From Paramarasmius palmivorus (taxonomy: Eukaryota; Basidiomycota; Agaricomycetes; Agaricales; Marasmiaceae): a stretch of DNA of 41,725 bases. The position numbers were made by a program, and so were the translations under genes. Every line of letters starts with the position of its first letter. Within the stretch, counting starts at the first letter, position 1. This document shows positions 1 through 11,917 of this stretch, piece after piece. The notes under the pieces were generated by a model, which saw only the letters and a program-made list of their open reading frames with translations, did not search any database and was not told where the DNA came from. The stretch is from assembly GCA_037176845.1 (NCBI GenBank), contig JAYKXP010000267.1:1-41725 (forward strand). The letters are read 5' to 3'.

Positions 1-224
1 TCAGCCTAGGCTGCTAGAACAAGTGTTGATTAAGGGTAATTGCCAGTACTCTCAAACATTGAGAGGCAGCAACTACCAGTCACTGAGCTAGCCAGGTCTC
101 ACTGCAGTACAAGGCTGGGACCAGCCTGTATGGCGTTACCAGTGACAGTAGAGCTGTTTCCTGATATGGAAACTATATCAAGAGCACCGGGAGGCCCACC
201 GGAGGCGGCATCCTCCCGGACACC

Positions 225-335
225 GATGACGGAGCAGTTGGAGACCGGGCTGCAAAACCACCAAAAATCTCACGGGGAATTGAACCGTTGACCATAGGGT
301 GCTAGTCACTCAGTCGGTGCGCTCCAGATACGCTA
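225..335 (-). repeat. possible tRNA-derived (SINE-like) fragment
   Basis: Read on the minus strand, this stretch has a D-arm-like segment (GACTGAGTGACTAGCACC) followed by a good pol III B-box (GGTTCAATTCC). The spacing is that of a tRNA. The T-stem and acceptor stem do not pair properly, so it is not a functional tRNA. A tRNA-derived SINE or a decayed tRNA copy would fit. The rest of bases 1-443 holds only short antisense ORFs and no gene I can support. Confidence 0.25.
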
Positions 336-443
336 TGATTCCGATGGTTAATAGGAGAAACAATATCCATTGGGCTTGCTGTTTGAGTGCCCGTGAAACA
401 TCTCTAGCGCTAATTACACTGTACACAAGCGCCCGCTATCTAA

Positions 444-3400
444 TTACCACTCATCCTCTGCTTCCTCGTCCTCTGCCTCCTCTTCCTCGTCTTCTGAATA
501 GCGCCCTATTGCTAAGAAATCACCCTCGCCATCACTCTTGTTCCCACTCTCGCCTTCCTCATCTACTTCTTCCTCATCATCATATACCTTCTCTGTTCCC
601 TGCTGCTCCTTATTTGTTTGTTTGGCCTCGGGACGAGTTTCTTCCTCAAGTGGATGCTGCCATCTGTGGATGAATTGCCTAAGCAACTCACGCTGGATCC
701 ACGCCTGCTTCCGAGCATATGCAATCATGCCTTCACGAGTGCTCCCCTTGACTGAAGCAACCCTGGTGATTGCATCTTCCCACTGAGCAGCCCGCCACTC
801 GAGAAACACTGCTGTCCGCCTCATCTCTTCCCTGACCATCTCCACCTCTTCTGACGCTCTGCGTACTCGTGCAAAGCTTTTGCACCATTCCGACCGCAAA
901 CATTCGTTCTCGTTCTCGTCAGCGCCATCTTCAAGACGAATCTTGGATGGCACAACCCAAATCCACGACACTTCTTTCCTCGTCTCGCCAGTACCGTGTA
1001 TCGTTCGGTGTTCCCATTCTGTGCGGTCCGGGGGTATTAGGTCGTCCTCGTTGAGCTCACTAGTCACCTGGCTAACAACTGGATCGAGTTCTGCTGCCGC
1101 AGATTCATCCTCTTCGTTGGTACCGAGTCGCCCTGGTCCGACCTTGACTAGTGCAGGATCTCGAAGGCTACGAACATCAGCATTGTGAAGAATTCGAAGA
1201 GACGTCTCCCAGTCTCCCGGGCCCTGAAGCGTAAGATATGCTTCTCGCGCAACCCTATAGCGCGAGGTAAACAGTCGTGCCCTAGCGACAACACGATTGA
1301 TGACTTCTCGGGACCTTCCCGAGTCTCTTTGCCCTCGTACGTTCGTGTTCTTGAAAAGCATCATTCGACTCTTGACACGCAGCGTGTGACGTAAGCCGTC
1401 GAGGGAGTCGAAACATCTGGCGTATTGAAGCTTTGCTTCAGCGCTGCAGAGTCCTGGCACACAGATGTTCGATAGTGTGTCGGGAGGTAGTTCAGATGGC
1501 AACCAGAGCTTCGTCTTTTCGGGGGGAGTGTCGTCAGGAGAATGTGTGAGATTCGCGTTTTCGAGGTATTGGACTAGACCAGGCATGTAAACACCTTGGA
1601 GCTTCTCGTAGCCGTCAATGCGCCTACGTAGTGCGTTTCGGCGATCCGCAGTCTTCGCGAGTTGGTTCAAGGTCTTCTGGTTTCCGTTCCCAATGTCTTC
1701 CAATAGTTTCGCCCTATATTCTCAATTAGTGGATACACAAAACACAGGCAATGGTGAACGTACTGTGTGTCCTGGATATCCAGCGCAATCTTCACCATTC
1801 CAGCTGCACTTATATCGTTGTATTTCACTCCTCCATTGCGAAGGCGTTCTTTCTCCTCAATTTCCAACTCCTTCAGCGCCTCTTCTTGACCCATAACTAG
1901 AAAGCCAGACCATCAGCAATTGTGAGTAAGTGATAGTAAACATTGCACATACATTCCTCTTTCACCTCGAAAGGATTTTCTACATCGGCCTTTGGAAATG
2001 GTGCATCTTCCCATGATTCCACCAACTTCGTCCATCTCTCCACTAGCTCCTTGGGAAGATTAGCAGTCAGCCCTTCGTGGGCAACTTTCTGCTTGTTGCG
2101 GTCGCCCACGGCATCCCGATAGCGAACTCTTAGGTGCTCTCCTTAAGTTGATCATTCTCAGTACAGATTTCAACAAGAGACGACGGCCACGTACCCATAG
2201 AAATGTATTTCAAAAAGTTCCAAAAGTCAAAACTCGCCTCTAGGGTGTCCTGACGAGCTCCTGGACCCATTGTTTTTGTGCAGTTACTTAGCGCGTTGTG
2301 GACACCCCATATTCGTTCCATCCCTTCTCCATCTGTGAAACCGGCCCCTTTGATGTAATTGAGCGAAAATTGTTTGTGTTGACCGTCTTGCCGATGACCT
2401 GGTTCATGGAGCTTGCCAATCGCAGGGAACACGGTCATCAGAGTGTTGTCGATTTTGCTTTCGTCATCGCCGGGCCAGGCCTTTATGCGAGTAAACAAGT
2501 TGACGTACCACTGGCAGCAGATGTCATAGCATACCAGGAGGTACAGGAGCCCAAGAAAGGCCTGCATCGCTCTCGCAAAGACTGCATCCATGTTCGAGTA
2601 CCTAGAACAATTGTCAACAATAATCATTGTGTGCACTCATCAACACGTACCTCTCGCCCTTCGTCAGATTACCCAGGGCCAGAACCATGTCAGTTCTGGC
2701 ACAACAGGCTCCTCCCACGCCGGTATAGCGTAGCCCCTTTGAGAACTTCGTGTTTTGCTTTGCAAGCGCATTCAACGGTATGCAGGAACTAATCTGCAGG
2801 AATAATGTTCAATGGCATGAAATACGACTGCATATTCGAATTACCTCGTCCGATTGACCAGTTTGGGTGGTCCATTCAAGGTATTTCTTTCGCTCCATGA
2901 AATATCCAGCACCGTTGGTCAAAGGCGGGTCACGAGAGTACGAGGAGACCAGCTGGAGCTTGAGTCGAAAGTTGGCATCCAAACATATGGACACCATGTA
3001 CATAAACCTGCACCAGTATCCGGTTAGTACTATATCTCTACATATTACATCCTGAACTCACTTTCTCATGTTCTCCTGATCAGCTTTCCATCCAGGAGCC
3101 AAGTTGATACCTGGATGCGGGCATGAAGGGCATTTTATGGTCAAGCACCCCTCAGGCAATGTCTCGTCCGTCACCGGATCAGAGCTATGCGCGTACCCCG
3201 ACCGTATGATCAACTTTAGATGCTTCCACTGGCGGATCATCAAGCGAAGTGGGCGGTATCGGGAGCGCAGATGCATTATACCAGCACCATCAGTCAGCTT
3301 CTCCAGAGCTCGATAGAAGTCGTAGGTACCGCTTTTTGTCGTGAGTGTTTGCAATGACAACAGCTCGAGATACTGGAACGTGGCAGCTGTCTTGATTCTG

Positions 3401-4361
3401 CCATCGTGTACTGTCGCCGGATAGAATCCTCGACGGAGGAGCTGTTGATACTGAGGAATCTGGTTTCCGCAACCACAAAACTTCAGAGACACGTCGTGGA
3501 TACCGTTCGTATGAAGAATTCGGAGCTGAGTGTGACAGTCAAGGGGTTTGGGGCAATAAAGCGACTGGTGGTTGAGCTGGTAGGTGAGTCCGAGTTCCTT
3601 GAGAGTAGCGCGCTCGAAATAGTCGCCGTTCCATCGCTATACTCGAAATGAACGAAACGTTGACCAATAATAAGTTAAATACGCACCTCAATTGAATGCA
3701 ATGGTAAGCACTCGTGGCGCTGTACGCAGCACCCCCTACATACCAGGTCACCCAGAACACAGTCCCTGCAGCGATACAACCTGGTTCCCAACTCATCATC
3801 CTCCATAACAGTCTCCAGAGGAGGCCCATGGCAAACAGAGCAGGTCTCTTGCCCTCTTGCATCACCTCTACCCGCTCCTCTCAATAGTTCTGATAAGAAA
3901 AGATGACGGTAGTTCTCTTTCCAGTATATATTCGGCCTACGCTGAAGATGAATCATGGGGAATTAGCTCATATTCCAATACGTCCAATAGGAAGTCAGAC
4001 TCACCGAGCGCTGGGTTTTGGGGGCCCTCTTCCGCTTGCCCAATTTGGATTCCTCTTCCCCGCCGAAAACGTCTCCATGAACAGCAATATCGTACCATTC
4101 TGAGCCGGGATCTAGGGCATAATCCGCTCTATCCTCGACCTCCCATTCCGTGCCTTTTATCCACACTGCGTTCCGTTTCCCTGGAGAGCGGTGAATGACT
4201 CGCGTATTGCCATGCGTGTCGATATCCATTTCCCGTGACTTAACCACGTTGAAATCGTCCTGAACCCCAAAGGACACGCGTTGGTGCGTCATCCCAGCGA
4301 GTTGCTTCGTTCGTTTGCGCTGATACATCTCTCCAGAGATATTGATGATGGTGTATACCAA
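444..4361 (-). CDS. KDZ transposase 1 (CxC2 cysteine-cluster type)
   Basis: Multi-exon gene for a KDZ-superfamily DNA transposase (RNase H-fold DDE enzyme). The N-terminal exon (4361 to about 3980) ends in a basic KRKR-type patch. The next exon (about 3950-3690) carries the CxC2 cluster: CSVC, then YRCRDC, then CRGCC. The exon near 3490-3060 continues the domain with CGCGNQIPQYQQLLRRGFYPAT and YDFYRALEKLTDG. The core follows: CLDANFRLK (about 2980), GVGGACCARTDMV (about 2700), YDICCQW (about 2520), KLHEPGHR and DGEGMERIWG (about 2330), which supply the expected acidic residues. A long helical, acidic C-terminal exon (1703-444) ends in Glu/Asp runs. I see no stop or frameshift that splicing cannot explain, so it may be intact. 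An in-frame Met at 4328 is an alternative start. I found no terminal inverted repeats for this copy. Confidence 0.85.
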
Positions 4362-4450
4362 AAAAAAATCTCGCTACCCGTAACGTGACATTGATCAGGA
4401 AAGAGAATGGGATGCAGGCTGAGGGAGATCTGAGAGACGTCGTGTTGTGT

Positions 4451-4547
4451 GGTTCCTTGGCGCAACGGTCAGGTCCTCGACGAAATTGCAAATTTTTTGT
4501 CCATAAATCCTAGATTCGCTAGCTCCACCGTTCGACCCCCATAGACC
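4451..4547 (+). repeat. tRNA-like sequence (degenerate, or SINE)
   Basis: The segment starts GGTTCCTTGGCGCAACGG, a good pol III A-box in context. About 70 nt later it has CCGTTCGACCCC, a B-box match. The 5' GGTTCCT pairs only partly with the 3' ATAGACC, and the T-stem does not form, so a working tRNA is unlikely. It lies in the gap between the KDZ 1 start and the RING gene (4362-4840), where I see no protein-coding gene. Confidence 0.3.
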
Positions 4548-4840
4548 TCGTCAATTTCTGTGAACATTCATAAATCCATAGATCCGGCATGTTAGTTGGA
4601 ATACTTACCTCTCGAACGACTGGGTTGTGCATGTCAAGACGCGTGTTGGCTGTGCGCAGATAACTTGGTAACAGTCACATTTCGGTCACATCACACAGCG
4701 GGAAGAAAAGAGGCAGAATGGTCGATATAGGTATACTTGACGTCTAATTGCTACAATACAAATACTCTGAGTCTATACTACTAGAATACAGAATACTGCA
4801 GAGAGGCAGCGGTAAATGTCGACTTATTCCATCGCAAAAG

Positions 4841-5712
4841 CTACACGGATAATCCTTCTAATCGAACCACGAGTTCTGCGACATCACGAACGGCGTAATT
4901 GGGAATAGGGAGCCTATCGATTTCTTCGCGGCAGACGGGACAATCCTCTCTGATACTGTTATCGGCCCATGAATCAATACAAGATGCGCAAAATGAATGG
5001 CCGCAGCCTTCGACTCTGGAATCGACTATGGTCAGAAACATGTTCCGTCAAAGAGGAAACGAATAAACATACAGCACCGCGTCGACCATAACTTCGAAGC
5101 AGATTTTGCACATAACTGCCTGTTTCACGAGTTCCAGTGAAACCTATAGTAAACGCGTCAAATGTTAGTAACCGAGCTATCGCCGAGCTATATCGGAAGC
5201 TCACCCACCATTCGAACCATTTCAGCCTTCAGAGCACCGTTCTCTGTCATACAAGTAGCAATTTGCTCTGTTGCGGTCTTCTGCTTCTCCTCGGAACGCT
5301 GGAGACTCTGCTGGAGTTTCGTGATCTATCGCGCTGATCAAGAGTTCAGGTCAAGAGGTGCAGATTGACTGGGACAAACCGTCGCGTCTGTGACAATGTT
5401 CCGAGCCTCAATTTGTCGCTTCAGCCTCTCAATGTCAGCCTTCATGGCATCGATCATCTCCAGGAACCCTCTTTGGGGACCCGATTCTGACATCTAGAAC
5501 ACATAAATCAATCCTCAATGAATTATCGCTGTCAAAAAATTGCTTCCTACCTCTGCTGAGCGCTGAGCGCTGGGCGTTTGATCGTGAGCGTTTGATAGTG
5601 AGCGTTTGATAACGGGCGGTTGATAGCCCAAATAACCCTTAACCCAGGGCTTTATATAACCCAGCAACCCAGCACTTGGGTCCACCTCGTGTTCTTCATT
5701 TTCTCTCTTCAT
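4841..5712 (-). CDS. coiled-coil RING-finger protein, probable E3 ubiquitin ligase
   Basis: Several exons join into one frame. The N-terminus (MKRENEEHEVDPSAG) is followed by a direct-repeat-derived stretch near 5550-5620, where GCGTTTGAT recurs. Next come two helical segments with heptad character: MKADIERLKRQIEARN, then LQQSLQRSEEKQKTATEQ to ALKAEMVRMV. The C-terminal domain is a C3HC4 RING: CKIC, then CGHSFCASC, then CPVC. It is reached by splicing across about 5075-5020 with the acceptor ending GATTCCAG. The protein ends shortly after the RING (VRLEGLSV). RING domains recruit E2 enzymes for ubiquitin transfer; a coiled coil plus RING is common in fungal E3s. The substrate is unknown. It is a normal host-type gene and shows no damage. 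Confidence 0.75.
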
Positions 5713-6589
5713 CGCCGGAGCACAGTTCCTGGATCCTCTTTCTTTCCAACTGGATAACTCGCCGCATCGTAGTAAGATTTCACCGCATCCTCATCTCCCC
5801 TTCAATGACCGGTTCACTTAGGCATCGACGCAGCAAAGCCATCAAGCTCGAGAAGATACCTTCGACACTGGTATACTTTGGAGTGCTATACATCGCAGGA
5901 CTAAAGCAGCTGCACCTAGACCTAGAAATGGAACGGGAGAGAAGCATGTGAGAGCTGACAACATACGCAGCGGGACTGCCTAAGGTAAGTGTTCATCCGA
6001 CTATTCCGGTATTAGTTGCCCTCATGCAGCAAACCCAGCAATATCTCCCAATGCTCCTCTGCCCTGCCGTGCCCGGAAACCCCGACCCTGGAGGATGAAG
6101 GCGTGCGGTCAGTACAGATTGATCGATCTCCGGTATTACTGGTTAGGCCACCACCTATCATTCGGAAAGAAAGCACCATAGGCTGGTTTCTTTGTTGGGC
6201 TTCCTCCTGAGATAATGTACCTCTTCTTGTATACGCTAGTATGTTTACTAACCTCTGTGTAGTCGGACTTTCCATGTTTTTGGTCGACACACTAACTACG
6301 CTTCTGCGCGGAATTTGGACGGAATCAGGCAAAGAAAATCCACGTGGAGATACGTACTAGTTGACCACCAACATGACGCGGATGCCGGTAAGGAAATTTT
6401 CACTGCTGCGTGTTTCTGAGGCTCAATTACACGCTTTGCCTAGCAGCAGCTTCCTCGATGTTGTTTGCGACCACACACTCGTCGTAAACTCCCAGTAGTG
6501 GTGAGAGAAGGCTCGCTGTAGGTCATACATCAAACTTACGAACTCAACAGCCTCCCCCAATCCGGTGTTGCAATACCAATCATCGAGCT
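5713..6589. other. intergenic stretch without supported gene
   Basis: Short ORFs occur on both strands, but none continues through plausible splice sites or shows a recognisable domain. GT...AG pairs near 5985-6030 and 6240-6260 leave open the possibility of a small or decayed multi-exon gene. Confidence 0.4.
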
Positions 6590-7156
6590 TTGCGACGAAA
6601 GCTCCGGAAACTTCGACGCCTACAGCGCACATACCGAGCATACATCACTCAGGACTTCAACGAGCCGGAAAACTACGGCGACAACCACGAAAACTTCCAT
6701 TACGCCAGCGACACAGACACGAACCTCGATGGTAGTGAAGCATTAGAAGAAGATCTGGAGATTTTTATCGACGAAGGAGCTTGCGCGGTAGAACCTGGTG
6801 TCGAAGAAGACAAGTTGAGCTTCAAAGACTACGGTGACTCGGAATCCGACAGCGCCTTCGACTTGGACTCCGTCTCCGACTCTGACTCTGGTCGAGACGA
6901 GAACGCGGGCAGCACCAGCAGAGGATTCCTTTCTAGCGAAAGTGACACAAACGCAACAGAGGATGGTCGATGGGGCAAACGGGGATGGGGCGCTGAGTGG
7001 GATATCAGCGACAATGAGAGCGACTGGGATTACTCGGGCAATGAGAGTGATTGGGACTACTCGGATGGCGCTTCTGAAAGTATTACGAACGGTTGCGACA
7101 GCGAAAGTATTGAGAAGACAGTAATCTACAATGTACATGATGAGCAAACGAATTAA
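6590..7156 (+). CDS. acidic Ser/Asp-rich hypothetical protein
   Basis: Uninterrupted 188-codon frame. A basic N-terminus (MRRKLRKLRRLQRTYRAY) is followed by a strongly acidic, serine-rich body containing SDSDSGRDE and a near-duplicate DNESDWDYSG / GNESDWDYSDG around 7005-7070. There is no recognisable domain. The basic head and disordered acidic tail suggest a nuclear or nucleic-acid-associated protein, but this is only composition. It may be an exon of a larger gene extending upstream, or a remnant. The antisense ORF in the same place is a shadow of the biased composition. Confidence 0.4.
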   Translation: MRRKLRKLRRLQRTYRAYITQDFNEPENYGDNHENFHYASDTDTNLDGSEALEEDLEIFIDEGACAVEPGVEEDKLSFKDYGDSESDSAFDLDSVSDSDSGRDENAGSTSRGFLSSESDTNATEDGRWGKRGWGAEWDISDNESDWDYSGNESDWDYSDGASESITNGCDSESIEKTVIYNVHDEQTN

Positions 7157-7740
7157 GTAGAGGCGTCACTTGTCAAGATCTACATGTAAACGTTACTGAA
7201 TCAAGCTCTTTATGTTTTCGAAAGACTCATGATGTTTTCAATAGTGATTTCCAACTGCAGGCTTGAGTGATAGAGGTGAATCGTGATTCTCATGGCACTG
7301 TAATCAACATGTTTGGCGATGTGGCTCAGACGGTGTTTCATTTCCCTAGTATGAACATTTGAGAATTGGGCCAATTCCCTTTGCATATAGATCACTGACA
7401 TATATAAGAGCATCATATTTTCATTCTGTGAAAAATGAAAAGGTGAGACCACACCATGGTCGAAGTACTATGCCCTTCAAGATTGTTATAAGGGATCGGA
7501 AGGTGTTGTTGATACTTATGAATTGTCTCACCCCAAGCCAGAACTAAATTGTGTTAAGTCATCTAGATACAAGTATAATCTCACAGATCCACTAATCTAT
7601 GAGATAGTCAGGGCTATGTTCAGAAGAGAATGGTCAAAATAAGGTGCATTGAAAGTGGGCGCCTACCTGTATCACCAAGTCCAGGAGTCAAGCGCTCTTA
7701 AGCGCTTATCACTCTTCAGCTTACTATCAACACCTTCACA
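7157..7740. other. intergenic stretch, nothing recognised
   Basis: AT-rich sequence with short ORFs only. It probably holds the 3' flank of the acidic ORF and the promoter of the gene starting at 7741. No repeat or RNA gene is evident. Confidence 0.4.
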
Positions 7741-8581
7741 TGCCTCGGGTTCGCAAATACTCCACCAAGCAGGCGAAATTAGAGGCAGAACGCGCCAAAT
7801 CAGCTAGACACTATTCGAAGTGAGTATCTCTTCCTATCTTGGTGATCATGCAATTCATGGTATCGTTTATATCTCCCTAGAAATCGATGTCAAATTCTCG
7901 CTCGAAAGAAACAACGACGAAAAGAGGCGAAAGCCCAGGAATCAAAGTTCGAGTCTGTCTTTCCGGGTTTCTTGCACTCATTCGTTCTCTAAAAATGTCT
8001 GCTTTTAGGATGGATACTCGTAGGGTGCGGAAAGAGAAGCGGAATTCCGAACAGGTGTTGCAGCATGAGAGAGAACTGACCGAGGCACAACGCATACGGA
8101 ATGAAGAGTGTGTTAATTGAGTTATTGATTGTGTCTATCTCGCTGACTTGCCAATAGTTCGCCAATTTGGAGACTACGCAACTTGGAAAACGGTTTCAAG
8201 CGAGAAACGCACGGCTGTCCATCAAGATATTTAGACCACGTCTATGAACATGTGGTATCATGGTATTCCAACGTCGGCACAGGTCGTTGTCCAACTGGTA
8301 TTCGACAAGACATTTTTGATACATACCTTAGGGCAATTGACCGCATTTGTTCGTCTCTCCTTGCCGTTGAGAGCGGCGGTCAGATGTCGGACGAATGGCG
8401 GAAGGCTCACCGTTTGCGACAGCGAATTCATCGAATAATAGGGTGTATTCAGGATATGGAACTCGCTGTACTCAGTGAGGAATTGGTCGAGCTGTACGCT
8501 AGGGGAGAACTTCAATTTCAAAATGTGCTTGTTCGACGATGGCTGGATGGAAATGATGACGTTGAATTAGACCTTCATTAG
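7741..8581 (+). CDS. hypothetical protein with very basic bZIP-like N-terminus
   Basis: Four exons: ATG at 7741, introns at about 7820-7880, 7944-8009 and 8109-8158, stop at 8581. The first exons encode a lysine/arginine-rich helix (MPRVRKYSTKQAKLEAERAK, then RHYSKNR, LARKKQRRKEAKAQE), resembling the RYYEKNR-type basic leader common in Agaricomycete expanded gene families. The last exon is a globular-looking region (YLDHVYEHVVSWYSN to VRRWLDGNDDVELDLH) with no domain I can name. A DNA-binding role is suggested by the basic helix only. All splice junctions keep frame, so the gene appears intact. Confidence 0.6.
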
Positions 8582-9273
8582 AGCTCAGCCCTTCCCATGT
8601 CTCAATGTTGCCTATCCTATGTATATTGTGGAACCGTGAACTCAAGAAACTCGTAGCTGGAGCATCGGATTAGACCCGAGACAACGATGCGGTGAGTCAA
8701 AAATCATCATAACAACGTGCACCGGAGGAAAGTAACTCCGCAGGTTGCTTTGAAACTATCTCGTTGTTCCGGTCCTGGGCCTGATCGATGAAACGAAGTC
8801 GCGTACCCAAAGCGTGGAAGGTATGTCCTCGATGTTTTCTCCGTCACTCTGTTGTTGAAGATCGCTATTGCTAGGCTAACCGCCATCGTATATTAGATAG
8901 GCTGAGGTACAAGGACCCTTGGCGTCCGACCTTTGTGGTGCGTATCCTAGGTTGTGCATCAGTTCCCTAACAACGTTTCAAATACAGGATCCGGTCGTAC
9001 GCACCCCGTGTCGTCTGCGAGGGTCAAGTCTTCGCCGATTCTGTCTCCGACACGCACGCAAGTCGGTACATGATATGATTGAAGCGGGAGTTTCGGCCGA
9101 AAGAGAACAGGACCTCAGAGAATGGCTGAGGAATGGGACACTACGATACATCCTCTATTGTGATGCGACCACCCATTCTCCCTCAAAAACATGCTGGCAC
9201 GCCTAATGTTGCAGATGTAATTATATAGGTTGTAATACCAGTACATCAGGGACAAGACTACATAACGCAACCG
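8582..9273. other. intergenic stretch with weak exon-like pieces
   Basis: A short plus-strand frame at about 8788-9206 begins MKRSRVPKAWK. It could be spliced through introns near 8821-8900 and 8940-8990 into an Arg-rich segment ending SPSKTCWHA. The joins are ambiguous and one choice meets a stop, so I do not call a gene. Otherwise this is the shared 3' region of the flanking genes. Confidence 0.3.
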
Positions 9274-10273
9274 TTAATCCCGACTTTCTTTTTTCCCGTG
9301 CACTTCCATCGCTAAAAGACTGTAAAGGAAATCCCATGCGGCGTCGCGATCGCCGTATCTTTTGTTCATGTCGTGGATGAACTGTGCCCGGCTGTCCGAA
9401 AGCTCGAATTTGAGCTCAATTCCAGCATAGTCATCGACTGGTACCTCGATCGCAGCAAGGTATTTTTCGACCCATGGATCACGAGCTTCCAGCGCGAGAG
9501 CCACAGCAATGAGTTCCTCGTGATCAACTGAGTGATTGCGACTAGAGTCTGGGTTGGACACTGGAGCCCTGGGTTGTTGTGGTGAAGGTTCTGGGACTCG
9601 GACGTCGGATACCGGAACCTTGGGTTGTGGCTGGCGTGGTGGTGTCGGAATCGTGTCGGGACTAAGGACGTGAGCCTTGATCTGCGCCGCGTGTTCCGGA
9701 TGCTCGTAAGGATGGTAGTCCCAAAGGTAATCTGGCGGCGATTTCCCCCCCAGGATGCTGGAGATCAGAGCGTGCCCAAAGTCGCCATACACAAAAGCCC
9801 GCTGAAACCTAGGGCTTGCGCCTTTCAGTGACCGGAACGCTTCTTTACTGTGATACAAAAATATTAATTATATCATTTATCTCTGCAAAAACATGTTTAC
9901 GCACACGTTGCAGTAGATTCCGGACTTGCTACCCAATCTAACATCTATGAAATATTTCGAGTGACGATTGAGTTTGTAGCACATAACCGACCAAGTCGGA
10001 ATTTCGCGAAGCGCTGAAGCTAGGTTCACGTTGTTCGCCTCCTTATATGTCTGGATTGGTATTTTGAGATGGTTAAAAGCGAAGACTGCAGCAGAAGTGC
10101 TATTAAACTGGATGGCGATGGGCAATGGGCGAGTGTGCATGCCTCCCACGCGAAATGGCCTGTGAAAAGAATTTCTCAGTAGCAGGTTAAAAGTTAGAGC
10201 GATAGACTCACATCTCTTTCACCACGGAGCTCTTCTCGGACAGCAGCAGATATTTGCACTCGTTCTGAGTCAT
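9274..10273 (-). CDS. hypothetical protein, three exons, 296 aa
   Basis: Exons 10273-10212, 10159-9905 and 9847-9274 sum to 891 nt (296 aa plus stop). All junctions have canonical splice sites (GTGAGT, GTGCGT). The protein starts MTQNECKYLLLSEKSSVVKEM. Its second part (PFRVGGMHTRPLPIAIQF) looks folded. A Pro-rich linker (PTPPRQPQPKVPVSD to PQQPRAPVSNPDS) leads into an acidic helical tail (ALEARDPWVEKYLAAIEVP to AMEVHGKKESRD). I recognise no family. It lies tail-to-tail with the small genes to its left and near the RNase H1-N-like gene, in what looks like an ordinary host gene island. Confidence 0.6.
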
Positions 10274-10431
10274 GATGGCAGTGGGCAGAAAGACTTGATT
10301 CTGCGAGGCCTTATATACAGATGGACTTGCAATTTTCAATTGATTCCAGACATTTTTTAGATCTCAACTGCGCTATCTACGATACAATCGTGTATGTAAT
10401 TCTTTCTTGTTACGCTAATCCGGGTAGCTAA

Positions 10432-11306
10432 TCAACGAGTCTTGTGGGACGTGAACTGGAGGCCGGAGGTGATAATTGGATCCTCATCCTCAAGAGCCAG
10501 AGGGCCGTTCAAGCACTCGAGCTCCCAACCAGCCTTCTTCCCGTGAAAAGCACGAGAGTACTCGAGCAAGGCCTCATTCCAGGTCTTGTAGCTGTGGTGC
10601 TTGGCGCCACTGACGCCTTCAGTATATTTGAGGGCGTCGGTATTCCTAAGAACAGTCGTTAGCACGAGAGATTGCTGCATAGCGTGAACAATCACCACCT
10701 GGCGAAGATTCCGACCCGAGTGCCCTTGAAGACGACATAGTAGCGTTCAGCAAGAAAAGGTTGGAGACTTCCGGGATGAGGGATGCTCGTCTCGTCGTCA
10801 GAAGAGTCGTCGGATATTACGACAGCATGACTACTATCCAAACGAGCCTGGGGTGAGGACGAACGAGGAGGTTCGGCGACGGGAGTAACGTCGGGGTGTC
10901 TCCGCTGGATCTTCGTGATGTTGGTTATCACCAATCCTACAGGGATGGAGTATAAGTGACGCGCAAAACACTGCCTGAGCCGGGAGACAAACCTGCATGT
11001 TCCTCGGTGGTTGTTTTAACGATAGTGACGCCTACTCGAAGGGAAAAAAAAAACAATGAGCTTAATATCCGACATGGAGAAGAAGGCTACTAACCGCGTC
11101 CAGGCTCGTGTTGCGTGTAGGTGTACGTGCGAGGGTTACTGTGAACGTTATTTCCACCTGTATCAATGAGTGTTGAGCAACGATTCTTATTTATATGAGG
11201 GACACATACCACCGATCACAATACTACCTTCTCGACGGTCGATGGGACTTGGTGGACGAGCAGTGTAGCTGTCTGGGTCGTTGGAGACGTTGGGAAGGCC
11301 AGCCAT
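10432..11306 (-). CDS. RNase H1 N-terminal / viroplasmin-like domain protein
   Basis: Five exons run from ATG at 11306 to stop at 10432. The N-terminal half is disordered (MAGLPNVSNDPDSYTARPPS to TYTQHEPGR, then a Ser/Asp stretch VISDDSSDDETS). The C-terminal half, after joining exons across about 10707-10655, reads ERYYVVFKGTRVGIFAR followed by EGVSGAKHHSYKTWNEAL. This is the pattern of the RNase H1 N-terminal/viroplasmin fold (YYVV.G...GI, then G..GA..K.F...EAL), which binds RNA:DNA or dsRNA. There is no catalytic RNase H domain. Stand-alone copies are common in Agaricomycetes and their role is not established. The joins keep frame. Confidence 0.6.
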
Positions 11307-11917
11307 GATGGGTGTGAGAGAGAAAGAAAGATTGAAGCGTGAGAACCGTCAATCGTCAACGCAAAGCCCAAGACGGGGGATCCTGAATAATCCGGTGAGC
11401 GATTTGAGCTGATTCGAGGGTGATAATCGACAAAGCAAAAACGAATTACCAAGGGAACCATGTGTCGCTAATCAGAAAATCTAGAAATCTAGCAAAACGT
11501 GATGGTATATGTCCGAACGAATCGGTAAGACCACGCAGTTGAAAGGGTGAGGATATTTCCGGGAGGAGAAGGGTGAGGACGCGCAGATCCCGACTTTGAG
11601 GCGGGGAAAAAGGTATTGCGCGAAAGTGGAAAATGCCAAAGAGCCAATAGGAAGCGTAGTAGCTTGTTCCCAGTCGTGATCTGAGCGGGATGCGAGGGTC
11701 TGCTAAGGCAATATGGAGAAACTGGGTTTGCTGAAATAGGGTAGTTGGCGGCTTTGAAACCAAATTTGGCAAGCCGAGTTTAACGAAGACCTGAATGAGA
11801 CTGGGTACTAGGAGGAATAATATAAATAGTGAAGAATCCAAGAGGAAACGCGTTAGACTCACGAATTGTCACCCTCATTATCTTCTGCTTCATCTCTCTT
11901 CTCAATCTCTTCTCCTC

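Noticed and set aside
538..1188. Plus-strand Ser-rich frames opposite the KDZ 1 C-terminal exon
   Set aside because: They are antisense shadows of Glu/Asp-rich coding sequence (GAG/GAA read as CTC/TTC).
4451..4547. A functional tRNA gene
   Set aside because: A- and B-boxes are present, but the acceptor and T stems do not pair, so it is kept only as a tRNA-like repeat.
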